The notes beneath the pieces are model-generated. The model was not told the origin of the DNA. It saw only the letters and a program-made list of their open reading frames with translations, and did no database searches. This document shows, in pieces, positions 55,181-64,000 of a stretch of DNA of 64,000 nt. The stretch spans positions 1,862,501 through 1,926,500 of the forward strand of contig OY987244.1 of NCBI GenBank assembly GCA_963920765.1, written 5' to 3'. Numbering within the stretch: position 1 is the first letter of the stretch; each line of letters opens with the position of its first letter. The DNA is from Ulota crispa (taxonomy: Eukaryota > Streptophyta > Bryopsida > Orthotrichales > Orthotrichaceae). The translations under genes and the position numbers were made by a program.

Positions 55181-55456
55181 TCATTCTGGAGGTGCAAAAC
55201 AATTCCATGGGCCTGCCGTGTGGTTTGTTTTATCAGCACTAGTCTCCTTGCAATGCTGAAGAATGCACGGCGGTACCACACGAACAGAACTTGCATCAAT
55301 TCGATACTCTAAAAACTCTCTAACATTTTCTTTTGACACTCTCGGTTTGAAAATGTTCACCACAATTTCGTTTGTGGGTATTGAAGACACCCTTGAATCC
55401 GGCATAAACTTTGTTTCATCAAATTTTTGCTGACATTTGTTGATGTTAATTTTCAT
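55181..55456 (-). CDS. Uncertain small ORF
   Basis: 91 codons, starting MKININKCQQKFDETKFMPD and ending PWNCFAPPE. Amino-acid use is more protein-like than most ORFs nearby, with four cysteines, and the local base composition is less AT-rich, but I recognise no domain. It may be a fragment of a gene or of an autonomous transposon, or chance. Confidence 0.25.
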   Translation of the reverse strand: MKININKCQQKFDETKFMPDSRVSSIPTNEIVVNIFKPRVSKENVREFLEYRIDASSVRVVPPCILQHCKETSADKTNHTAGPWNCFAPPE

Positions 55457-55631
55457 TTAATAAGGGCTTTAATAGTATTATTTTTTATATTAATATATTT
55501 TGGTGTTGATGTAACACTAGGAACTGTTGAGGAATTGTTAGTTGTCCTAAGAAGTCTTTGAATTCTTCCAATATTTTGAGGCTTTCATTGTGACTCCTTG
55601 CTATGGCGCATTTGGAATGTTTGGGCCCACT

Positions 55632-55710
55632 TTAACCCCTAAATGCCTGCAACACCAAAAAGTGGTGTTTTCAACTCTGAAATTTGGCATCGTGGGCATT
55701 TAAGGGTTAA
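55632..55710. mobile_element. 79-bp TTAA mini-element
   Basis: TTAA+CCCCTAAATGCC on the left and GGGCATTTAAGGG+TTAA on the right enclose only about 71 bp. The ends match the TTAA family start and the 56681-57006 element. It is among the shortest TIR elements possible and looks like a deletion derivative. Confidence 0.65.
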
Positions 55711-56680
55711 TCTATTTGTTGAATCAATGAGTGTTATTTTGAATTATCATAGTATGGAGTCTCTTAGCTATGAATGGCATAGTTACTCTTTGTTGTATGT
55801 GTATTGTTGGACTTTGGGTGTTGTTGAGGTGCACAATGTTTATCTGTGTTGATTTATATGAAGCCATTTAAATTTTGGTTTTAAGAAGGAAAGTAAAAAA
55901 TATGGGCTAAAAATGGAGCCTTGTGAGGTTCTGTCTTGGACAATAAAAGATTGTATTTGCTAAAATAAAATTTGCTTCAAAAATATCAAAAAAAAATGCA
56001 GTGTCATTCTTGAAGAGTTTGTTTGTTTAGGTCTCAATCTCACATCAATGTCTACTTGATAGTAAAAGTGGCATAGAAACTACATGTGTCTCGCAAGACA
56101 ACTTTAAACAAATACTAAAAACCTATTCATTTAGCCCCCTTCCAAAATAAATGTTTAAATTTTAAATGCTAAAAAAAATCTATCATATCTCATGAAAACA
56201 AAGATTTTGTTTCTATATTTTTTTATGCTAATGTATTTCATTTGAACCTACATTAAAAAAAATCAAAAATCTTTTTTTTGGAAAATATTGATAAATTCAA
56301 AATGAATAGAATCATATTTACATGGATAATTCATTTGTCTAATGAAAAAACTCCTCTTTATAGTTGACTTCAGTAAGCAAATAAAATGATTTTTTTAATA
56401 AATGTGTTGTAATTAGATATTCACATTTCAAAATTTGAGTAGAGAAGATCTTTGTAAAAAATATTAATAACTTGTCCACAATTTTGTTTAGGAAGAATTA
56501 CGATTTTTTGACTTTGAATTTTTTGAGTAGTATTAAGTAGTGTGATGGTATATTTATTACATTAATTATATTAGCAGGACATGTCAAAAAAAAAGTTGTT
56601 TGACAGTTATTACTACTGAATTGTGAATATTCTAAATTGGCTTTATAACACTCCTTTGAATGCTTAGAAAGTTAAACTAC
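55711..56680. other. Intergenic DNA, nothing recognised
   Basis: Very AT-rich, no gene or repeat recognised. Confidence 0.5.
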
Positions 56681-57006
56681 TTAACCCTTAAATGCTTAAA
56701 ATCTTTTTTGCAGCCAATACAATGCAAGGTATCACTAGAAGAAAAAACTATTCTAAATGAGTGGTTCACAACAATTGTAAATGTCCTAGACGATTATATA
56801 ATGACTCAATTACAGTCATGTAGTATATGTGCAGTCATTGTGACCTAATCGATTATTGCAAGATTTCTTCTAGAATATTTTTTGGTATTTGAAATGGATC
56901 CATATCTTTACTACATTTGAGACCAACAAAAAAGTTGAACTATAAGTAGCAAATGCCATTTATATGACAACATATCTACTATCCCCATGAGACATTTAAG
57001 GGTTAA
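56681..57006. mobile_element. TTAA-flanked MITE, CCCTTAAATGC subfamily
   Basis: Exact TTAA at both ends (56681-56684 and 57003-57006). TIRs are CCCTTAAATGCTT and GACATTTAAGGG. 326 bp with an interior unrelated to the 930-bp copies. Confidence 0.75.
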
Positions 57007-57269
57007 AGAACCTTCTAGTATCTAAACTAAATCAACTTCATTGATTGTTTTTTGATTTTATTATTGTAATTGAACATCCACAGTATGCAAAATGAACTCA
57101 ATGTAGGAAATTCACCACAAACTTTCAAGGCCCATCGATTCCTTAAGGTTTAAGGCCTATTAAAACATGATAGCCTATTTTAGATATATTACACATTTTA
57201 ATATACCGTAAGCATAAGTCCTTCCAGAAATTGACTATGTGTTACAACAAATACATAGAATTCAAATAC

Positions 57270-57707
57270 TGTAGTGTGACATGGGTTTTGTTTTTCATTA
57301 ATTAAAAATTAAAAATAAATAAATAAATAAATAGTCAAGAAATAAATGACAAAATTTGTGAAAATTGAATAAGAACTATGGCAAAAAGTTCATTAATAAA
57401 ACATCAATGTTGAAAGGGTTTTGAATTACTTGTACCTTGAACGGTTAACAATTTAACTAAAATTTGTTACACACTCACTTTCATTCATGTGAATATTATA
57501 AAAATTAAATTGTTTTCACTTTTATTGCTTTTTTAAATTCAAAAGGATATGATAATTTGTTCACATTTAATATATGACAAATAGTGAAATAATTACATAC
57601 TTACAAAATCAAAATCATATTTATGTCATTTTAATGTAGACAAAACCCTTTGGGTGAAAATAATTATTATTTTGTCATCACAAAGATGAAACCCATGTCA
57701 CACTACA
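57270..57707. mobile_element. 438-bp TIR element
   Basis: The ends TGTAGTGTGACATGGGTTTT and AAACCCATGTCACACTACA are near-perfect inverted repeats of about 20 bp. The interior is AT-rich and contains an AAAT microsatellite (57311-57335). No clear target duplication beyond a possible ATA; superfamily not assigned. Confidence 0.75.
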
Positions 57708-57850
57708 ATAGTTTTATTTATTTTTTTATAATTAATGAATTTACATGGTTTTTGTAAACAAACGTTGGTAGATCTCTATACAATTTCAGTGGACCATTTC
57801 TTATATAGCATGGACACTTATCCAAATATAGATATAACATAATGATTTAA

Positions 57851-58172
57851 GGGAAAATTTCATGGATACCCCTTAAGTTTGTAATATTTGCATAGTTACC
57901 CTTGCTTTTTCATAAATTGCACAAATACCTTGGTCCAAAATTTCAAGCGTTTGTTTTGTTATGCATGCCACTTCCCTTCTTTAATTCTTTGTGCGTATGT
58001 TGCTTCTTTTTTGTTTCATTGCATTCCCTTCTTCAACATTGGTCATTAAGGAAGCATGAGCTCAACAAATAAATGTCTAACTTTTGGTTGAAGAATATTT
58101 GTGCAATTTCTGAAAAAGCAGGGGTATGTATGTAAATATTGCAAACTTCAAGGGTATCCATGAAATTTTCCC
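57851..58172. mobile_element. Mutator-like MITE with long TIRs and 9-bp target repeat
   Basis: TIRs of about 45 bp: GGGAAAATTTCATGGATACC... inward and ...GGTATCCATGAAATTTTCCC outward. The direct repeat ATGATTTAA/ATGATTTTA (57842-57850 and 58173-58181, 8 of 9 identical) flanks the element. Long TIRs plus a 9-bp target duplication are typical of Mutator-like elements. 322 bp, non-coding. Confidence 0.85.
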
Positions 58173-58181
58173 ATGATTTTA

Positions 58182-58561
58182 ATGCCCAAAACAAAATGAC
58201 CTAAAGTGACCAATAAGCTAAGTTGTTACAGCAAGTAAGCACAACAAGGTACCCCGGCAAGCACAAGAAGTTCCCTTAGCAACAACAAAATATTATCCTA
58301 GTATGCAAACAAGTTATCCTAGTAAGGACAAACTTCCATACTAGTCAGGAATTGAATAACACATATAACAAACAAGTTTATATATAGTCTAAATTTTTTT
58401 TGTTGTTTTTGCATTTTTTGATATTAGGACTAGTATGGTAGTTCCCCTAAGCACATCAAGTTACCCTAATAAGCACAGTAGTAAACACAACAAGTTACTC
58501 TAGTAAACACAACAAATTACGCTAGTAAGTCTTCGTAGGAACAGAGAAAATTACTAGTAAG
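58182..58561. other. Intergenic DNA with AACAAGTTACCCTAGTAAGC-like repeats
   Basis: About 58240-58560 carries loosely repeated 'caagttancctagtaagcac' motifs. No gene. Confidence 0.5.
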
Positions 58562-59482
58562 TTAACCCTTTAAAGACCACACATATTTTCCCAAAATCCA
58601 TTAGAAACTAAGGCAGTAAGATTAGATGTGCATTTGAATCAAATATGGATCCAATTCGAATAATCCAATCATACAATTGTGAAGGACACTTTGTTTGTTG
58701 CAATGCATCAAAATTTCAACTAGATCTATTGTTGGAGGTGAAATATTATAATGATTGAGTGAGCCGAATATGGGAAATCTCTTGTTTTTCATGCTTGTGT
58801 AAATTGAATGTTAACGGGTCATGCAAGCTTTGGTTGAGAAAAGCCTTACATTTCTAAAAAACAGGGTTTCCCACCTTTCCAACAAGACTAGTTTCACTCA
58901 AAATAAACAAAAATAGCAATCACAAGGTGTAGCTAAGTGGACAAAAAGGGTAAAAATTCCCGTTTTCTTTGCTACCCTAAAACGGTTCTACAAGAAATTT
59001 GAAAATTGTTACAAAAAATCCAATCAGTGAAAGCAATCAAGAATTGGTCTTAAATGTAGGATGACTTTTTCTTAAATAAATTAATAGTATCATTTCAATG
59101 GATTCTCAAATAGTACAATTGTACTACTACCGTATAAAGAAACAATACAAGCATATTTCTTGAGTAATCTGAAGTTCTTTAAGATTGCACAATTGAAATG
59201 TGACATTCTTCTTGGATGTTTAATGTATTGTGTTGTTGCTTTGATTCATCTTTGACCAAATATGGATACGTATTTTGAGGACATGATGTATAAACACCAT
59301 TACTTATCAACTCCCATATCTAATTCTATTGTCGTTTTTTGGGTTGGATGCAAAATTCTTGTGATCACAAGCGTTCTTCAAGATCAATTTCCAAATTATT
59401 GAGCGATTTTCCTCTATAGACCAAAAACTACTCTCCCGAACCAAAATATGGTTCGGTGGTCCGGTGGTCTCTAAAGGGTTAA
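58562..59482. mobile_element. TTAA-flanked MITE, CCCTTTAAAGACCAC subfamily
   Basis: Exact TTAA at both ends (58562-58565 and 59479-59482). TIRs are CCCTTTAAAGACCAC and GTGGTCTCTAAAGGG. 921 bp, with an interior not related to the CCCCTAAAGG copies. It ends about 230 bp upstream of the dioxygenase start codon, so it may lie in that gene's promoter. Confidence 0.8.
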
Positions 59483-59716
59483 CTCCCACACGTCTCTTCC
59501 TTTGTTGTTGGAGACTCCTCGGCCAAACTTCGTCGTCATCGTAGAATCTGGCGTCCTCCAGTTTATACTTCGAAAGGAATCTCGTTGGGGCTCATCCACA
59601 AATTCTACGATAGCTTAGTCTCCGACCTCAATTCTGTGAGATTCCTCAGACTTCTACTAGATCGAGGCTCGATGTCGTTCAGTTGAAGCAGAATCGGGGC
59701 TGTTGTCGAGTTCAAA

Positions 59717-62700
59717 ATGGGATTAGACGGACACCAACCAGCTTTGGAGTGCATCGACATGGCCTCTCCCGACAAGCACGCCACTGCAGCTCGAGTCCGG
59801 CAGGTTTGCAACGCTTCTTTTATTTCTCTCTTTCATTGCAAATCATGCGATCTACACTGTAAACCGTGCGTTTAGGTTGCCTTTGCCTTATCATGGAAAG
59901 TTACCTCACGATTCATTGCTTGGCCACTTAGAATCCACTTAGAATTGCAAACAAACTCTTTAGATATTAGGATTTTAGATATTAAGATTTCATATTAATT
60001 TTATTAGATATTAGGATTTCATATTAATTTTATTAGATATTAGGATTTAGATACTAGGATTGCACATGGTTTAAGACCTTGACAATATTAGTTTATGTAG
60101 TTTCCTTGTTGCCAAGTCCTTATTGTTGTTAAAAATTATAAATTGGAGTTATTATTGATGAATATTATTGCCTCATAGATAATTGTTTATATATAATTTC
60201 TATAGTGTAAAATGTCAAGAAACTAATGTATGGCAACCTAAGGGAATTGATATGTGTACCACACTCTTTGAACTACTGTGCCACACCCCAAGGTAAATTT
60301 TAGATTTCTACCATCAAAAAGTTGAATTTGAGAATTTGGAGTTTAGATTTGGACTTAGAGACCATGAATTAGTCTAGAACCTTAAAAAAAAGTTGTAATT
60401 CAGCAACACCCAATGAAAAAATTTACCTAGAGAGAAAAGTGTTACTTTTACTTTTGTTTATAAAAAAAGATAAGCTTTTTCATTGGGTGTTGTTCAATTG
60501 TAATTTTTTTTATGATTCCAGACTAAATCATGGTCTGTAAGTCCAAATCTGAATTCAAAAATTCTCAAGTTCAAAGGGTGTGGGACACATATCAATGCCC
60601 AGCAACCTAAATGTACTATTTAATGTAGTTCATTTTCGACAAAAGTTGCTTCTGATTCTGTAGGCTACCTTGAAATAGCAAAACGGTACATCCACCTGCT
60701 TGTCTTGTGAATTTAGCCACGTAGCCACGGATTTTGGCAATGCTTATGGCATCTTGCATTGCTTTTACGAATGGCAGGTCATTTAAAACTCTAATCAGCA
60801 CACTTCAGTTCGTCTTTGTGATTTGAAAGCTCAGAGCCTGAGTAACTGCTTTGGTACAAAGTGCATTGTTCGTAGCCTGATTCAAGAAATCTCAAAAGCA
60901 AGTTGCTTCTTGGCTACATGCATAATGTGCACTCTCATAACCTATGCGCCTTTGATCAAATCTTCAGGTTAGGAGGCATTTTTACAGTACATTAGATGCT
61001 CATTTTTCAGAAGCTCATGTCACTAAAATAACCTTTGTTTGGGAGTTGAGCACAAAAACGTCAAATTTAGAATTTTGAGAGCCACTATTGATTTTGCCAT
61101 CTGTGGTTGCCAGGGCCTGTATTACTCGCTGTTCCAGCATCCAAAATTAGGGTTTTGGTTTCGAGCTGGTTGGATTGTTGGTTTGATATGTTCGGTTTAT
61201 GAAGTAGTGTTGTGAATTTGTGCAGGCGTGTGTGACCTCAGGATTCTTCTATGTGGTGAACCATGGCGTAGCTCCGGAATTGCTAGAGGAAGTCTTTGCG
61301 CAGAGCAAGAAGTTTTTCGCCCTACCCTTGGAGGAGAAGGAGAAGGTGATTTATGACGAAAATTACCGTGGTTACACTCCCTTTGAGGAGGAGACTCTCG
61401 ATCCAAACACACAATCCAAAGGTGACGCTCATATTTCATGTCCATTAGCTAAGAAAGCGTTTGGACATTGAGAGTAGGATTTTTTGTTAGAATAAGTTCA
61501 TGCAAATTTTAGTACCAAGCTATACAGAAGGGAATATTGCCATTGTTCACAAAATGATGGAATATTTTGTTAGGGAATTTTAAGCACATATCTCTTCTGA
61601 TGCCTCATTGTATAGCTTGGGAACCGTCATTTTTTGCTCTTCTAATTGGTGCTAATTAAGCAAAATAGCCTCGTACAATCACACAATATGTTTGTTCTAT
61701 GTATTTGCAAACAGAAATCAAGTTGCCAATATGTTGTTCTTGTGGTTTGTTTGCCGATATCTACTTGTTCGTAGAGTAGCTGTTCTAATAAAGATAGAAT
61801 AATAGTATGATTCTAATAATTATATTTTTTCTCATAACAGAGGCGATGAAAATTTGTAATTGTCTAACTAGGGGATACAAAGGAGTGTTATGACATGGGT
61901 TTGGCTATCCCGGAGAGTGATCCACGCTCAAAGAAGCCTCTCCATGGGCCTAACCTGTATCCTTCCTCAGGTAAATCTTAGGAGCTAGATTTATCATCTT
62001 TTGTGCATGAAGTGGCTAGGTCATTTTGTACATGCTATAGGTTTCTTCCTCTAGGCATGGTGCTTTTGAAGACCCCATCTAACATCAAGGTTTACTTCAA
62101 AGACTCTCTTATATCAGAAAATCTACATTGTGAATAGAGTAGAGTTTTTGATAAGGTTAAGGTAGCTACCAAGCCGTGCATACCGTCTTCCTTAGTAGTT
62201 AATAGAAAATTTACATAAAATAGTGTACCCTATGGGTTGATCTTTTTACCTCTAGTTTTTATAAGTATTAAGGTCATCTATACATTGAGGCAGTTTTTTT
62301 TCGTACACTATACCAATTGTAATATGATTAGGGTTTCTTAAAGCACCTCTGGGAGTTGGATTCTCTTCTGATGTAGAACCGTGAATAGCCAGCACTTTGG
62401 GGGCTATAAGAAACTCTTGGTGAGATGAGCTTGTAGCTAGTAATTTGTTTGCCAGGCGACAGGGGCACTTCCCTGGCAACAATGTTAGAGTTCTGAATTT
62501 GGCTTGGATGCAGATGTGTTACCTGGATGGCAAGAGACCATGGATTATTACTACAGCGAGCTCATGTAAGTTACCAATTCACATTTTCTGTGGTCTATAT
62601 ATATTTACCTCAAAGCAATCATAATGGTCAAGGAAGAAACCAATATCTTACAAGATTGAACAATGGAGTTGTTTCTGAAAGCTACTGCATACTGGAATCT

Positions 62701-64000
62701 CTAATTTTCAGCGTGGGCACGTAGGGGGCTAAGCTAGCGAGAGATGCAGAAATACAGGATACGAAAACTCTGAGAAAATAAGGTTTTTGCTCTTATTGGT
62801 GGCATTAATAGTCACCAAATTTGAAATTTAGGAATCTATCGTTAAGGGTTTCTCGATTGATAGCGTTAGCACTCAACCTAGAAGAGACCTACTTCGAGAA
62901 GCCGGGCATCACTGATGATTCTATGGCCAGTCTGCGGCTCCTCCATTATTCTGGTGAGCCCCATTTCTAGACCTCACCTTGTCACATGGTAACATAGTAC
63001 ACCTTCGTTTTTTTTCTACAACTAGGGTTCAAGGTTTGTGCTTGGTTCGTTTTCTTTGATTTTCAGCTTCATTTTCAACTGTTTAAGATTCTTACAGAAA
63101 AACCTTACAAAGAAACCTGGAGTATGCAGCGGAGAAATCGAATATCGAGCTTGGACTATATGGAACCGGTGCTCACTCTGATTATGGCTTGATTACTCTT
63201 CTTGCCACGGATGACGTCCCGGGCCTCCAGGTTCAGAATTCGTACATTTCCTATCAGAGCAAATTTCCCCCTTAAATACTCAAAGATATCTGCACATTAA
63301 ATGACCAACTTGATTGATGATATTCTGAACGATAAAATTCAAATGTAGCCAAATTATATACCACTAGAACCAGTGAAGAACATGATGTTGATTTTTTTTA
63401 AATTCAAAAATCGATTAAAAGATATCCCATTTGACCTATACTCAACTGCTAAAATATAAATGAGACGTCCAATTGGGTCTTCTGGATCCTTTGAGATGGG
63501 ATTCCAGTTATGCGTAGCATTTTCTTGACTATTGCAAGCGACTGTATTAATAACACAACTGGTGTTGCTACTAACAGATATGTAGAGATAAAGATGCAAG
63601 GCCCCAGGTATGGGAGGAGGTTCCACCAATGAAGGGGTGCGTGACGTATACCAAGGTCCTGATTCTCTTTTTACAGTTACTGGAAGTTGTCTCTGTGGTG
63701 TGATATTTTTGACAAGTGTCCTGTTTTCAGGGCTTACATTGTGAATTTGGGAGATATGCTTGAGAGGTGGAGTAATGGACTCTTTCGGTAATCCAGACTT
63801 CCTTCTCATGTGGATACTCTCCATGTATGGTTTTGAGCTGGATTCCCTTTCTAGGACTGAAATGTGCTTAGTGTAGAATCCTTGTACCTTACAGTGTCCA
63901 CTGATTTTGTGGCTGCAGTTCAACCCTTCATCGAGTAATAAATAAACTGGGAGTGGAACGATACTCGGTAATATTCCATATTTCAAATATCGCTCCCTCG
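59717..64000 (+). CDS. 2-oxoglutarate/Fe(II)-dependent dioxygenase, 3' part beyond window
   Basis: Plant DOXC-type oxygenase that couples 2-oxoglutarate decarboxylation to oxidation of a small molecule, probably cytosolic. Eight exons join in phase: 59717-59803, 61226-61421, 61872-61970, 62514-62565, 62832-62953, 63130-63230, 63578-63636, 63731-63787 (about 257 residues). Visible: ACVTSGFFYVVNHGV and AQSKKFFALPLEEKEKV of the DIOX_N domain, RLLHYS, the iron-binding H-x-D in GAHSDYG (about H201, D203), GLQICRDKDARPQVWEEVPP and GAYIVNLGDMLERWSNGLF. The next exon, expected to carry the second iron His (STLHRV) and the Arg that binds 2-oxoglutarate, lies past the window end. It resembles the Arabidopsis At3g46490 group; the substrate is unknown. 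Intron 1 (1.4 kb) is filled with MITEs. The start is the ATG of MGLDGHQPALECIDM, a short N-terminus typical of this group. Confidence 0.93.
59852..60630 (-). mobile_element. MITE, GGTTGCC family, copy 4, split by an insertion
   Basis: In dioxygenase intron 1. The left end CTACACTGTAAACCGTGCGT and the right end AAATGTACTATTTAATGTAG match the other copies in reverse orientation. The block 60242-60600 interrupts it close to its right end. It also contains about three tandem units of 33 bp ('tagatattaggatttcat', 59975-60055). Confidence 0.72.
60242..60600. mobile_element. Foldback Mutator-like element nested in the GGTTGCC MITE
   Basis: A large inverted repeat of about 130 bp per arm. GGGAATTGATATGTGT on the left pairs with ACACATATCAATGCCC on the right, and the arms pair inward to 'aacacccaatgaaaaa' and 'ttttcattgggtgtt'. 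The target sequence GCAACCTAA (60233-60241 and 60602-60610) is duplicated exactly, 9 bp, cutting the host MITE's TIR. Length about 360 bp. A 9-bp duplication suggests Mutator-type transposition. Confidence 0.85.

Overview
This is a 64 kb nuclear window from a plant, most likely a streptophyte with an AT-rich, transposon-rich genome. Five protein genes can be modelled with consistent GT-AG splice phases, and each has a plant-type relative: the proteasome ATPase RPT4, an SGS3-like XS-domain protein, a PP2C-protein kinase fusion, an HDA9-type histone deacetylase and a 2-oxoglutarate/Fe(II) dioxygenase. Codon use is balanced, introns are numerous and mostly 50-600 bp, and intergenic DNA is AT-rich. 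A Ty3/gypsy chromovirus whose RT and integrase look more like the fungal/moss kind than the common angiosperm kind weakly points to a bryophyte, lycophyte or other non-seed plant. The species cannot be fixed from sequence alone.

Layout. 1-21 kb: no convincing gene; a thick layer of short inverted-repeat DNA elements plus one LTR retrotransposon (13583-19578) with a clear 5-bp target duplication. 20-47 kb: a gene island with RPT4 (minus, 21984-26879), an XS-domain gene (plus, 28827 to about 32290), a PP2C-kinase gene (minus, 33113-39130) and an HDA9-type deacetylase (minus, 42211-47081). 47-59.6 kb: repeats again, with one small secreted-protein ORF (minus, 51052-51444). 59717-end: a dioxygenase gene (plus) that runs off the window.

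The gene products do not form a pathway. They cover protein turnover (RPT4), RNA silencing (XS), signalling (PP2C-kinase), chromatin (HDA9) and small-molecule oxidation (2OG dioxygenase). RPT4 and the XS gene are divergent and share about 1.9 kb of upstream DNA. The XS and kinase genes converge with little or no spacer.

The most unusual content is the mobile layer. At least eight elements have TIRs starting CCCCTAAAGG or CCCTTNAAG-like and lie between TTAA sites (piggyBac- or Kolobok-like, rarely noted in plants). Eight copies of a roughly 250-bp CACCATATT MITE occur. Two copies of a roughly 730-bp element have 4-bp target repeats. Two Mutator-like elements have 9-bp target repeats. A Stowaway-like MITE is nested in another element inside an RPT4 intron. 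I found no tRNA, rRNA, CRISPR array or clearly new protein system.
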